A DNA stretch of 64,000 nt from Amphibalanus amphitrite (taxonomy: Eukaryota; Arthropoda; Thecostraca; Balanomorpha; Balanidae). The stretch is taken from assembly GCF_019059575.1 (NCBI RefSeq), contig NW_024883116.1, positions 62,001 through 126,000 on the forward strand, written 5' to 3'. A program made the position numbers and the translations under genes. Under the pieces are notes generated by a model, which was not told where the DNA came from, did no database searches, and worked only from the letters and a program-made list of their open reading frames with translations. This document shows, piece after piece, positions 33,200 through 47,526 of the stretch (positions are counted from its first letter, which is position 1; every line of letters starts with the position of its first letter).

Positions 33200-34206
33200 T
33201 TAACCCGCGCACCGACGGGGGGGGGCGGATATCCGCCCCCCCTGAGGTTTTTCGCGAATAGCGGAAAAACCGCGGCGCGTAGCGCCGCGAAATTTGGTAT
33301 GACTATTCCCTTATCAATTTTACACATGGTGTGCAAGTTTGAACCTCCTACCTTTAAAGGTCAGGTCACCAGGTCACTTTGAATGACCCAACCTCAAGTC
33401 ACTTTTTTGCAACTTTGTCACCGTGCCAGAGCTACAGTAGATGTCGGAGGCCTTTGAAAGTCGCAGGATGTTATTAGGTCATTAGTAGCTACAATTTGTA
33501 TATCTCGGAATTTTGATATCGGTGACCTAAGGTCAGGTCAATTTCGCGACCTCCCCATTATAAGTCAATGGGGGAAAAATCAACTCCCTGTTTTTACCAC
33601 TAAAACGGGTCGGAATGGCCCCATATACCATACATGACTTCATATACGATCAACCTTCACTACCTTGAGGTCTGTTTTGCTGTTGAGCAGCTGTGAGGTC
33701 ATGTGACGTCATCAAAGGTCACCAAAGGTTTTTGGCCAATAACTCCGTACAGGAACAAGATACAGACGCGTGGATGGTCTCATTGTGTTCAGCTCGTCAA
33801 GACGCATCGAATGATATACATGATGACCTCGAGGTCACGTGACCTGAGGTCAACCTTTGACCTTGACCTTTCGAGGTCAACATATATATCATTCGATGCG
33901 GATTGACGAGAGGATCACAATGATGCCCTTAGTTTGTTCCTATCTTGACTAATTCGAAAGTTATTCGAGAAAAACTCTCTCCATATTTAGCGCCGCCATT
34001 TTGACTTTTTCGACCCCTGTGACGTCATCATTGACCTGACCTGAAAATGACCTTAGTAAAAATTGTAGATCTTGACCGTGCGTATCCGATGCCGTTTACC
34101 GCTTGTCGCTATCTTGCTTCGTTCTCGAGATCTCAGGGGGGGGCGGTCATCCGCCCCCCCCCGTCGGTACTAAGTTGGCACAGACCCCCGTCGGTGCGCG
34201 GGTTAA
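33200..34206. mobile_element. TTAA element, CCCGCGCACCGACGGGG ends, copy 1
   Basis: TTAA at 33200-33203 and 34203-34206, inverted ends CCCGCGCACCGACGGGG. A nearly identical copy in reverse orientation is at 57577-58584. G/C-run hairpins (GGGGCGGATATCCGCCCC type) sit inside both ends. The centre has opposed AGGTCA half-sites (GACCTCGAGGTCACGTGACC near 33826). Conserved block CCATTATAAGTCAATGG at 33555-33571. Confidence 0.92.
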
Positions 34207-34567
34207 GGGAATTAGGTTACAGCATGCAACTATATTAGAAAAAGGGGGTTATAACGTTGCGGGTGGGTACGCTGATAGAGTAGTTGTGACATTTCAGACA
34301 GTGCAAATCATGTAGAATGCCTCAAACTGTCTACTCTAATGTGTGAAAAGCGATAATGTGAACACATATATTGCACAAACCGGTTTCGATATTACTTCGT
34401 CAGTGTGCAAATATATAAATAAAACACACAAAATACAAAACGGAGACGAAATAGGTAGAGCAGAGCAAATTATTTGCAAACGTCAAACTGTCATACCACA
34501 ATATGTCTACTCTAATATACGATACTAGCATAACACTGAAGCAATGACAAGGAAAAAAAATACTATA

Positions 34568-34744
<177 letters not shown>

Positions 34745-34998
34745 ACGGGCCAAGTGCGAAGGCTAGTCCGTTTGCGAACGGACTAGTCCATTCGCGAATG
34801 GACTAGGCCGTTTGCGAATGGCGGTCCGTTCGCAAACGGACTAGTCCGTTTGCGAATGGCCGGCCATTCGCGAATGGCCTAGGCCGTTTGCGAACGGACG
34901 GGTTTGTGGCGTTGCACTTGTGGCCCGAGGATCCGCCGGAAGCATGGATCCTCGGGTTGGGGTACGATTCCGAATGAATGGGGGACCGCTGGTCGATG

Positions 34999-35301
34999 CA
35001 GGGGCGTCGCCGACGGGGGGGGGGGGGGGCTCGGAGGGGTCCGGACCCCCCCCCCCCCCACACACACACACATTCTTGAAAATATGCCGGTCCGACGCCC
35101 CCCCCCCCTCCCCCCCACGCACACACACACTTTTGGCCACGAAAATCGATCAAGAATAAAATAAAATATTTTAAAAACGATTTTGGTGCATTCTCAAAAT
35201 AAAATTGTCTAAATCCGAGGAGTTTTCAGTATTTGGTGGGGATTACTTTGACTGACCGTCCGACCAGATCCCCTAGTCGAAAATCCGTGGCGACGCCACT
35301 G
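34999..35301. mobile_element. hAT-like miniature element
   Basis: Ends CAGGGGCGTCGCCGACGGGG and CCGTGGCGACGCCACTG are inverted. G-run, C-run and CA-run blocks follow. The body (AATAAAATAAAA, AAATCCGAGGAGTTTT) resembles the 12463-12939 hAT element. No clean 8-bp duplication. Confidence 0.6.
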
Positions 35302-35312
35302 CGTCTATATGT

Positions 35313-35540
35313 TTAGTTTGTTCTCCGGAGCAGATCTGCGAGCTGGCGCAACTCTGGGTTAAGGTCTCCACACACCTGGTCCATTCGGGACATGCGACTT
35401 TCCGCTGAACCCTGCACAACGCGGAAATTATAGCAACGTGTTGCCGCTCGCCAGGCTTCGGCCACCGATCTGGATCTGGGGAGGTCAAATATCCCCGTGA
35501 CCTTCGAACAGCGGAGAGTCGCGTGGTGTGCGGAGACCAT
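35313..35540 (-). pseudogene. Possible coding remnant inside (AT)n element 1
   Basis: Minus-strand frame of 75 codons ending DLNPELRQLADLLRRTN then stop, with protein-like composition in its second half. It starts with no clear entry signal, and other frames nearby are also open. Could be a captured fragment or a decayed element protein. Family not recognised. Confidence 0.22.
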
Positions 35541-36194
35541 TAGTACCGTGCTCCGGGCTCCCCGCTGATGACCCGACCTGACCTTGGTCGAGTTTGTGGC
35601 GCTCGATTCATTCTGCTCTGGTGTGGTGTACCGGGACGGTGCGGCTTGTGTGTGGTGAGTGCGGTGCGGTGAGTGTTCGAAAAACTGTTGTGTTGCATTG
35701 CATTTAACAATACGCGCACTGCAGGGGGGTTGCTTTCAACCCCCCTGTGGTTTTTCACAGATCACGAGAAAACGGCGGTGCGCAGCAAAGCCAAATTTTG
35801 TATACCTTTTCTCCCATATGCTGCGCACATTATGTGAAAATGCTAACTCCAGATGACCTAAGGTCAGGTCACCAGGCCAGGTTAAGTGACGCCGGTTGAG
35901 TTACCAATTCCATGCCAATACTTTGCACGCATCATTTCACACGGGACTTTGCACATGCGAAGTTGACTTGCCAAGTTGGCGTCACTTTGCTGGATATTTC
36001 GCACTTGGCCTGACTTCGCACTTGGACTGGGAGCATAAACGCCCGTCCATTCGCAAACGGCCTAGGCCAACTGCAATAACGCACATGGACTAGTCCATTC
36101 GCAAACGGCCTAGTCCAAGTGCGTTATTGCACTTGGACTAGGCCATTCGCGAATGGACTAGCCTTCGCACTTGGCCCGCAACATATATATATAT

Positions 36195-37575
36195 GTTACA
36201 GGCAAAGTGAAAACTCGGGCATTTTGCAAAATGCCTAGGCAATTTGCAAAATGCCTGACCGGCCAGGCATTTTGCAAAATGCCTAGGCAGTTTGCAAACT
36301 GCCTGACCCACCAGGCATTTTGCAAACTGCCTGAAATATTTTCTCAGGCATTTTGCAAAATGCCTGACATCAAACTCGCACTAGCGACGATGTATAGGTA
36401 AGCATCATTTGTCACTGCCGCTTACAAAAGTTAATCGCTGTCAATGCGCACAAAGTGAGGGGACACTGCGTTCTCCGGGTAGCGCCGCCGAGTTCAGGTC
36501 ACTGAGCCCCAGCGGCCGTCGGGTGCCGAGCACCGAGCGTGGTTTCGTGGGTAAACATGCGCTCGGTACAATGATTGTACTGTTTCTACGAGCTCTTGGT
36601 GGCTTTTTGAAAATACTATGGGTGGATATTGATCAGAAAAGAATACTCTTCCAATTTACGAAAATTTAATTGTTACACGTTTACATTATCAATCGTCTCT
36701 GCCGTAACAGTTGCCCACCAGGGCAGAATACTGGACATCGCAGCTTTTATACACACGGCTACAACTCCGTATATAGGAAAGGTACGGAGACAGTAGCTCA
36801 AGTCCATTCAGCGGTGGCTCGATCTCGACAGAATTGACGCAAGACGGAGGTATACAGAGTGTCACGAACTTGATACGCGGTTGGCGCGGTCTTGTCCCTC
36901 CATGCCCCTCCTGAGTGCTGAATGGATGCAATTTTAACGGGTCCGGCACCAGGACATCTGGACCAGGGCACTCGGCATCTAAATCGGCCATCCCCCGGTA
37001 TCTGAAGACTTTACCCTGAAGCTGAAGCCGCTCAACCTCAGGCTGCAACCCTGACTTACCGTCGCCCATTAGTGGTGCAGCTGGATTTCGACAAAACCCA
37101 CCAAATCTGGACCATTCAGGACTAGAGACCATTCAGGCCGCGGGGACAGACCACGTGGCCGCTGATAACTTGTCAGCGAGGTGCTGGAGAACACTGACGC
37201 AACTACGATGCAATACATTTCGGGACACAAGTACAACATCCCGCAATAATGTCGTGACACCCTGTATTCGTGACCGTGGAATGTGTCACATGTGCCCACA
37301 ATACATGTGAAATGTGTTGTGGGCACAGTCACAGTGGAACGTTTATGATCAACGCCTGTAGTCAACAAAAACGGTGGAATATATGGAAACTCAGGCATTT
37401 TGCAAAATGCCTGGCGGGTCAGGCATTTTGTAAAATGCCTAGGCAGTTTGCAAAATGCCTGGTGGGTCAGGCAGTTTGCAAACTGCCTAGGCAATTTGCA
37501 AAATGCCTGGCGGGTCAGGCATTTTGCAAATTGCCTAGGCATTTTGCAAAATGCCCGAGTTTTCACTTTGCCTGT

Positions 37576-37578
<3 letters not shown>
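36195..37578. mobile_element. (AT)n-inserted element 2 with palindrome arrays
   Basis: Ends GTTACAGGCAAAGTG and CACTTTGCCTGTAAC, both abutting (AT)n (36183-36194 and 37579-37612). Each end carries about eight palindromes of the type GGCATTTTGCAAAATGCC or GGCAGTTTGCAAACTGCC, separated by TA or short linkers. The interior (36400-37370) is unique-looking and matches element 3 in reverse. Confidence 0.8.
36689..37132 (-). CDS. Hypothetical 147-codon frame inside element 2
   Basis: Open minus-strand frame in the element interior. It contains GGCGACG then GTAAGT near 37065, so the frame may cross a real donor. A TATAAAAG box with CGTGTGTATAAAAGCTGCG lies at about 36757 on the same strand. The homologous part of element 3 (about 38010-38060) has lost the TATA. 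No domain recognised; it may be promoter and leader of a lost element gene rather than coding. Confidence 0.25.
   Translation of the reverse strand: MVSSPEWSRFGGFCRNPAAPLMGDGKSGLQPEVERLQLQGKVFRYRGMADLDAECPGPDVLVPDPLKLHPFSTQEGHGGTRPRQPRIKFVTLCIPPSCVNSVEIEPPLNGLELLSPYLSYIRSCSRVYKSCDVQYSALVGNCYGRDD

Positions 37579-37612
<34 letters not shown>
37579..37612. repeat. (AT)n tract between two inverted elements
   Basis: 34-bp AT tract flanked by CCTGTAAC and GTTACAGG. Together with the palindrome arrays either side this forms a nearly perfect 0.4-kb palindromic junction. Confidence 0.95.
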
Positions 37613-39919
<2,307 letters not shown>

Positions 39920-40995
39920 TTAACCCGCGCCCTGCTGGGGGGTGTTTGAACACCGTGACCTTGACCTGTGACCCTTGTGGTTTTTCGTGAATATCTCAAA
40001 ACGGCGGCGCCGCCGTTTTTAGTACACCTTATCATACATCAATTCTACACATGGTGTGAAAAATTTCAGACCAAGGTCATTCAAGGTCAGGTCACCAGGT
40101 CACTTAAAGTGACCTCACCTCGTAAAAAGTTTCAATGTCTGTCATATACACCGAGTGACCGATCGCTTTGAAACTTTCAGCGATTGCTAAGAGCAATAGC
40201 ATGTACAAAATGTTTATCTCAGAATTTTGATATCGATGACCTAAGGTCAGGTCAATTTTGCGACCTCCCCATTATAAGTCAATGGGAGAAAATTGAAATG
40301 CGCCTCTTTTGGACGAAAGACATTATAAACACTCCCAAACACCGAATTACAAGTGGTTTAGACACACTGAACATGAAAATGGTGTCCGTGACCCTTGTTT
40401 ATGCCCTGAGGTCATCTTAGGTCACGAATGGTATCTAACAGTTTTTCGCAAATAACTTTTGATAGAGGCATGCTAGAGCGATGAAAACGCCTTAGATGTG
40501 TTCAGCTCGACGATACGGATCGACTGATATGCAACATGACCCTTTCCTGTCAGGTCATGACCTTGACCTGAGGTCAAATTTTCAAGTTGACCTTTTAAGG
40601 TCAAGGTATAGTACATTCGATGCGTCTTGACGAGAGGAACACGATGCCGGTAAAAGTAAGCTCGTACAGGGCTTGGGTCAAAAGTTATTGCAGAAAAACT
40701 GTTTCCGAAAAAATCGGCTATTTTTGCAGTTTTTGCCCCCTGCAGAAAGGGCGTTAATAGGGCTATCGAATGCGCTTTTCCGCGGCGCTGTAGCTCTATT
40801 GGTTCCCGAGTTATGCGTTGGCTTCTTGGGAATTTTCGACATTCGACCTGGAAATCGGCGAAATTTTGCCTTCAATGACCTCTGGTGACCTGACCTTTGA
40901 CCTGACCAAAAATTGACCGAAGTGATTTCGTCATTATTTTTGACGCTCTTTCGAACGCCGCTTTCTGCGTATCGCTACGTGGCCCAGGAGCCGAG

Positions 40996-41857
40996 TTTGT
41001 TTGTTTGTTTGTTTATTTGCTCATCACCAACAGGTACAGATAAAACCCGGTTACAGGTGAAGTCATGGATAAATATAAGATAAATCTATATAAATACACG
41101 CATCCCTTCGGACGGACAAAAGCTCAATAAAAGCCAGCTCGTGCAGCATGGAGCCTTACAGAGGCCTTGTACACTGATATCGGAGAATAAAAGAAGTCTA
41201 GAGATGTGTTGTCTCTTAAAAGCTCATTGCACCTCGATGGGATACGGCAGAAGGTATTGTTTTTGATCGTTGCCACTCGAGCAAACGGCACATGCCAAAG
41301 AGCTGGGGACCTGTTGCGTCTGACAGGTGTCGACAGCTGAAACTGATGTAGCAGCTGAGGACAGTCAATGTGGCCGTGAAACACACCGTAAAGGAACATC
41401 AGGTCATGTTGCATGAGACGTGATTTGATCGAGGGAACGTTAAAATGCTGAAGTAGGTGATCATAGCTAAGATTTTGTGAGCAAGTGTTACTAGAACAGG
41501 CCAGCCAGATGAGAAATGTGTGCTGAATACGTTCGAGTCTTTTGAGGTGAGTCACAGCTGCACCAGACCAGACCACACTGCCGTATTCGATGATGGAGCG
41601 AACATGAGCGTAAAACACAGACAGTAAAGGCTTAAAACTGACCCTGGCGCGGCGCGGGACGGCCGATCGCTGCATGCTTCTGATCAGCAGACCGACCATG
41701 CGTTTCGCTTTGGCGACCGTGGCATCTACGTGACCAGCAAAGGTCAGTTTGCTGTCAAGCACAACTCCTAAATCGCGCACCTGCGTACATCGTTCCAGTG
41801 CGGCGTCACCTATCTTGTATGATGCTAATACAGGTGAGGTGCGCAAAGTAAAAGTTA
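40996..41857 (-). mobile_element. 5'-truncated LINE insertion
   Basis: Splits the TTAA element after CCAGGAGCCGAG. On the minus strand it runs from a truncated reverse-transcriptase frame through a roughly 130-bp 3' UTR to a tail of four CAAA-type repeats (plus-strand TTTGTTTGTTTG at 40996). The intact 53-kb copy reads GCCGAGTTACAAGG across the same point, which defines the insertion. Confidence 0.85.
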
Positions 41858-41861
41858 TCAC
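41124..41861 (-). CDS. Non-LTR reverse transcriptase, C-terminal part
   Basis: 245-codon frame to a stop. It begins at the ITFTLR strand and has the family's DLGVVLDSKLTFAGHV segment, followed by the thumb-like stretch with SVFYAHVRSIIEYGSVVWSG and the C-terminal tail. This region follows the catalytic palm in Jockey/CR1-type elements. The endonuclease and the catalytic palm motif are absent, so it cannot be active. The frame is undamaged, hence a fairly young insertion. The first codons come from the truncation junction. Confidence 0.88.
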   Translation of the reverse strand: MITFTLRTSPVLASYKIGDAALERCTQVRDLGVVLDSKLTFAGHVDATVAKAKRMVGLLIRSMQRSAVPRRARVSFKPLLSVFYAHVRSIIEYGSVVWSGAAVTHLKRLERIQHTFLIWLACSSNTCSQNLSYDHLLQHFNVPSIKSRLMQHDLMFLYGVFHGHIDCPQLLHQFQLSTPVRRNRSPALWHVPFARVATIKNNTFCRIPSRCNELLRDNTSLDFFYSPISVYKASVRLHAARAGFY

Positions 41862-41939
41862 AAGGGGGGGGGGGGGTGTTCAAACATCCCCCCCCAGCAG
41901 GGCGTGGAAATCCAGGACCCCCAGCCGGGCGCGGGTTAA

Positions 41940-42915
41940 TTACAGCATCTACTAAAGTGTAAAACCGTGCTGATAATGTTTGCCGTTTGGTGATAGTCAA
42001 TGCTAGTTGACAAAAACTGAAATATTGCAACATTATACGAACTTCTTTCGTAAGAATGTTCAGTAGCATTTATTTCTCAGCCAAAACTTCTTGTCGAGAA
42101 ACCGTAGCATTTTCTGTGGTTTCCATATATTTTGCTAGTACCTATACCTAGCACAGTTCAAATATAGGTATGCTGTAGTCATGCAGTCTTATCCAGGCAT
42201 TATTGCTGTCGCTTAATGCAATCTCTATGCCGGCATTACATGTCGTTGCATCTATTTTTTAACGTTAGTATTGCATTGCTTCATTAATTTGATGGTTTCA
42301 AAAGCAGCATTATCAAAAATAAATGTTTATCAAGCCATGGGTCACCATAACGATCTTATAAGATTGCTTTATCAAACGGTTTATAAACCGGCGCCAACCT
42401 GACTTCTGTTGACGTACGTGGGTTTTGTGGAGGCAGCACATTGAAGCCACTTAGCCGCCCAAACGATGCCCGCCATAATTATGGTCCGTTATGTTCAGTG
42501 TCAACATACAGGCCAATATTAGTACATCAGAGAGACCGCTGCGTTCGATGCCTTGCTCTCGGCTTGTCCTTAGCTCGTGTTTATATAGTAGACTGATACA
42601 CGCAATGTGCCTGCACATTTGCACGTACGTACATACATACGTACACCGCGGCTGTCCGTACTCAGCTGACTCTCGGCCGGACATCCGACCCTGTAAAAAT
42701 CTTCTGTAAACATTTTGATCCGGCCCCCGTCAGTATCACATCTCCGGCCGGCGCAGCGGCTCGGTGGGTCTGTCCCTGCCCAGCCCGAGTTTCATCAGCC
42801 TCTCATCCCCAGCCCCCACGCACTTTTTTACTACAATTTATCTCGACTAAATATTTTGTTATTGTTATTGGCTGCAGATACATGCAGCTCAATAAGCCAG
42901 ACATATAAAATACTG
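41940..42915. other. No gene recognised
   Basis: Unique-looking AT-rich then mixed sequence. TATA-like GTTTATATAG at about 42578 and a GTACGTACATACATACGTAC run near 42622 are the only structures noted. Confidence 0.4.
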
Positions 42916-45316
42916 TTAACCCGGCAGGCGGTGGGCCTCCCGGCCGCCTTCCGCGCGGTGGGGGGAGGCATTTTTTTTGCCCCCCCCCCCCGGATCTCCG
43001 AAACTACTGGACGGATCCGGAAAATTCAAACGGCGTTCGATAGCCCTGTCAAATTTGTTGAAAGAAACCAAATTTCATTGACCTCGGGGTCACCGATGAC
43101 GTCACAGGTCAGGTCAAAGATAAAATGTTTCACCGTTCACGGGTCTTCTAGCCTCTAGGGAAAGCGCTATAACACCGAGGAAAACGCATTTTGTCGAAAA
43201 TCAGCGACAGGGCGTCAGTTGTCTAGTACATATGTTGCTATTAGAGGTCACTGGTCATACCAGGTCAGGTCACAGGTCAGGTCACCAAGGGTCACCATAT
43301 CCCGCGCCCTGGTGGGGTCTGTTTATAACGCGACCTGGTGGTGGGGGGGGGGGGTTATTTTTTGCCCCCCCCCCTCGTATCTCCGAAACTACTGGACGGA
43401 TCCGCAAAATTCAAACGGCGCTCGAAAGGCCTGTCAAATTTGTCGAAGGAAACCAACTTTCATTGAACTCGGGGTCACCGATGACGTCACAGGTCAGGTC
43501 AAAGATGAAATGTTTCACCGTTCACGGGTCATCTAGGGAATGCGCTATAATACCGAAGAAAACGCATTTTGTCGAGAATCAGCGATAGGGCGTCAGTTGC
43601 CTAGTACATATGTTGCTATAACAGGTCACTGACATCACCAGGTCAGGTCACAGGTCAGGTCACCAAGGGTCACAGGTCAGGTCACATGAACCTAACTTTA
43701 GGTACTAAGGTTGTGCGATGCATGTTATATGGCCAATTTTTCATTTCCAACTCAATGGTGTTGGTTACAAGACTATCAGGTACGGCTTAGGTCACTTTCT
43801 GGTGAAGGTCAGGTCAAGGTCAGGTCAAAAAAGGCCAAATTTTTAAGTTGATAGTTTTGCATAAAATGGGTATTGATTTTATGCAGCTCGTCACGGGGAG
43901 TCTAATGGTAGTCTTTGTTTTGCGCTACAGGGTCTAGAATGGCTAAAAATTGAGTTTGAAAATTTTACGTCATCAATTTTGAACAGTTTTTTCGCTATAA
44001 CTTGGCCAAAAAAAGAGGTATCAATCTCAAATTTGGTATGTGGATAGAAGGCGGTAAGGACTATCACATATATTCTGTTTTTTGCGAAATTCAAAAACTT
44101 TTTTGGATTTTTCGACTTTTATATTCAAAAAATCTATTTTTTTTATTTTTGGGGGCCAAAATCCAAAAATTTCAAAAATCTGAGATTAGAGTTTTGTAGC
44201 CCTGTCAATTCTACAGCTTTTATGTTTTATCGTTTTTCTGTATTTGCAAAGCTATAGGCCTGACAGCTCTTCCCGCGAAACCCTTTTTTGGGTCGAAAAC
44301 GGCAGAACATGACGTCACTCTGACGTCATTTCCGGCCAACCTATCATAGCCTTTGGAATATTGTTTGTAACAATGTGTAAAATTGATGTCCGCGAGGGTA
44401 CTGAAAGTTTGGTGACGATCGGCGCAGCGGTTCTGGAGATATATTGAAAAGTCTGGAAGGGGGGCAAAAAATAGCCCCCCCCCCACCTGGGCGCGGGATA
44501 TGAACCCAACTTTACTAAGGTTGTGCGATGCATGTTTCATGGCCAATTTTTCATTTCCAACGCAATGGTGTTGGTTATAAGACCATCAGGTACAGTTTAG
44601 GTCACTTTCTGGTGGAGGTCAGGTCAAGGTCAGGTAAAAAAGGTCAAATTTTAAAGTTGATAGTTTTGCATAAAATGGGCATTGATTCGATGTAACTCGT
44701 CATGGAGATTCTAATGGTGGTCTTTGTTTCGCGTTACGAGTTCTAGAATTGCTAAAACTTGAGTTCGAAAATTTGACGTCATCAATTTTGAGCAGTTTTT
44801 TCGCTATAACTTGGCCAAAAAAAGAGGTATCGATCTCAAATTTGGTATGTAGATAGAAGGCGGTAGGGACTATCACATATATTTTGTTTTGTTTTTGAAA
44901 TTCGAAAAACTTTTTGGATTTTTCGGCTTTTATATTCAAAAAATCTATTTTTTATTTTTGGGGGTCAAAATCCAAAAATTTCAGAAATCCGAGATGCCAG
45001 TTTTGTAATCCTCTTAATTCAACACCTTTATGTCTGAAATATTTTTTCTGTATCTCTAAAGTTGTAGGCCTGACAGCTCTTCCCGCGAAACCTTTTTTGG
45101 GTCGAAAATGGCAGAAATGACGTCACTGTGACGTCATTAGCGGTCAACCTATCATAGCCTTTGAAAAAAGTTTTGGTCACAATGTGCAATAGCTTCACGG
45201 GAGGGTACTGAAAGTTTGGTGACCATCGGCGCAGCGGTTCTGGAGATATATCGAAAAAACTAAAGGGGGTGGGGGCAAAAAAATGCCCCCCCCCACCCCA
45301 CTGCCTGGAAGGTTAA
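42916..45316. mobile_element. TTAA element, CCCGGCAGGCGGTGGG ends, self-interrupted
   Basis: TTAA at 42916-42919 and 45313-45316, G/C-run hairpins at both ends. The left part 42960-43296 and right part 44502-45290 are homologous to the two halves of the inner copy 43297-44501, so the same family has inserted into itself. AGGTCA-rich, including runs of GGTCAGGTCAC. Confidence 0.85.
43297..44501. mobile_element. Inner copy of the same family with ATAT duplication
   Basis: Ends CCCGCGCCCTGGTGGGG and CCACCTGGGCGCGGG flanked by ATAT on both sides (43297-43300, 44498-44501), not TTAA. The interrupted outer sequence continues in register on both sides (CAAGGGTCACC, then GAACCCAAC). Confidence 0.85.
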
Positions 45317-46682
45317 ATAGTAGGCCTTTAGGTTTAGGCTGCTAGAGACTCTGGCTTGCACTATAAATCATTCACCCGGCACACTTCATTTTATCCAGCG
45401 CATTGTTACGATTGTCTCAATGTGTATTTCTTGAACGGTAGGTATTGTAAGGACACAAATCGGATTGCCTAAGATTGTGGGTTCCAAAGTATGGCCAACA
45501 GCGCCGTACTTTCCGATAAGAAGATTTGAATAGAATGTCTCGTGACAGTCACATGACACATGACGTGTGATTCACTCGAGCCTGTCTTGGAGACATATGT
45601 AGTATCCAGTATCCACGAAAATATCTTTATAATGACCCTGATGTTGGATCCTATTTGAGGTCATATTGGACGGCTCGATTGGACCTCGTGTTTGGTATTC
45701 ACGGTTCAGAGGGGTTCAATTTATGGCTTCTTGACATTCGCTGATGACATTCAGAACTGAGGACAAGATCACGCTGGTGAGTGGAGCGGGCTGTGTCGAA
45801 AGCTACACTATACATATGTAAGCACGTACGAATTACCACCTGTCCGGAATTCTCGATCACGTGGTATAGGTCAGGATCTAAGTAAGTAGCTTAGCTTCCT
45901 GTTGCCCTGACATTTGAAGTCGCCTGACACTGCATTCAAATACCTTTCAAAGAAATAAGTAAAAACCATCAGTTCACCGTCCCCGCTCTATCACGACACG
46001 AATCCCTTCGCTCGACGCTTGGCCTGTCAGCGACAAGGTACGACACCCACCCCCGGCCCTCTGACGCAGTCGGTCTGGCGATGGCAGGAGGCGTTTACCA
46101 CACATCCTAGTCCGGCCCCGGGGCTCGTATTTTCAGCACGCCTATCCAATAGCCCAGCGGCCGTAATTCGCCTGCCCAGAGCGGCGGCGCCGCGGTGCGT
46201 TTGACATCTAGCAGAAGCAAACCTCACGCAGAACTAGGTGAGGCGTACCGCTCGGTTGAGAGGCGACAGCAAGCCCCACTCTTTTCATCAGGCAAGTCCA
46301 CAGTCGATTTACGCGGGCCCACAGTCGGGTCCCTTTCAGTCGTAAGAAGTCAGCGCACAGCTAAAACGGAACCTATAAGCTCCGGGCTGCTGCCCCGGAG
46401 TCAGGGCAGCTCACTCGCTAGCCGTCCGGAATTAGATTGAGTAATTACTGGCGAGCTGGGACCACCGCGCGGCGTGGCACGACAAGCCACCACAAATCGA
46501 TGTCCGTCAGACCACTATTTACACCGTGGATTAATTTTCCACCCCAAATAGCACGATACGTCCGGGATGACAGAGCTGTCGCCTTGGAAAGGCAAAGGTG
46601 CGACCCAAGAATGTTCTATAGCGAGGAGCTTCTGATTGGCTATCGCAGAAGAAACGTAGCGGCGGTCACAGATGGCTATAAG

Positions 46683-46685
<3 letters not shown>
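45317..46685. other. No supported gene
   Basis: A diverged copy of the 39.4-kb repeat at about 45555-45600. A GC-rich patch at 45980-46430 has a CCAATAG word and a donor-like CTAG then GTGAGG at 46234; overlapping frames. A minus-strand stretch at 45845-45882 reads DPDLYHVIENSGQ after an acceptor-like TTACTTAG, but its donor (GTGGTA) is poor. Confidence 0.35.
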
Positions 46686-46687
<2 letters not shown>

Positions 46688-46760
<73 letters not shown>

Positions 46761-46802
46761 GGAGGAAGGGAGGAAGGGAGGAAGGGAAGAAGGAAGGAAG
46801 GG
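46688..46802. repeat. (GA)n then (GGAA)n microsatellite
   Basis: About 70 bp of GA followed by GGAAGGGA repeats. Purine-only on the plus strand, so capable of triplex formation. Frames through it are artefacts. Confidence 0.95.
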
Positions 46803-47526
46803 AGATAAAAAGAAAGAAAAACTGCTCATTCAACTGCCCCAAATAATGGGACTTCAAGAAATATAAAAAACGGAATAAGTACAGAAAGGCGTCACTTAAG
46901 TGCTACTTAGCTATATAGAGTATGAAGTTGCACTTTTTGCAGCATTTTTACGATAAATAACGAATCTAAATCGCTTTACTTCAGTTTTAGAAACATAATT
47001 TGATTTAAAAAGAAGAAAAAACGTTCGAATCTCAGGCAGTAAAAATGCAGGGTAGCACCTCACTTGCTCATGGAAGTTTCTGTCTGAGCATGGTCAGAAT
47101 ATCCGACAGTCTGTGACAGGAAGCGGCTTATTATAGATGATCCCGGCGCTACCTAGACAGTCGTACTTTATTCCGCGCGGACAGCTGGTCCAAATGGGGG
47201 CGGCGCTGTGCCCCCGAGCCAGATAGCAGCCGACATTGAAACGAGGAATAGCCAATGTAAGGGCAAAGGATTTACGGGGGCCCCAGCCGGAGATATTGGG
47301 ACTCCTGCAGCGAGTTACCTTGCGGGATTTTGGTTTAGCCGCTCCGTGTCTGCAGAGACCTTGAAATGGTCTCTGTTTGTGGGATAGACTAAGCTCAATT
47401 CAGTTACGAACTTGTTATGTGATGGCAAATGCATGCATGAAATATAATTATCATCAAATAATTGGCTGTATAAGACATTGGTACAGTTCAACTTTTCCCG
47501 CTAGCTCTTCGAAAGCTCACCATCCA
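46803..47526. other. No gene recognised
   Basis: Unique-looking sequence without exon signals. Confidence 0.4.

Larger units (their letters stand above)
39920..41939. mobile_element. TTAA element, CCCGCGCCCTGCTGGGG ends, with LINE insert
   Basis: TTAA at 39920-39923 and 41936-41939. Matches 53095-54293 (reverse orientation) along its length except for the 40996-41857 insert. AGGTCA-rich. Conserved block at 40269-40285. Its left G-run hairpin is collapsed compared with the 53-kb copy. Confidence 0.9.

Noticed and set aside
33703-33906. 67-codon frame identical to one at 57879-58082
   Set aside because: Identical because both lie in copies of the same miniature element; the frame consists of AGGTCA-derived residues and is not evidence of a gene.
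45845-45882. Possible minus-strand exon reading DPDLYHVIENSGQ
   Set aside because: Acceptor is weak and the donor GTGGTA is poor; too short to support alone.
46437-46866. RERERE and SLSLSL frames at the GA and CT tracts (also 49322-50062)
   Set aside because: Dinucleotide-repeat artefacts; the flanking parts show no domain.
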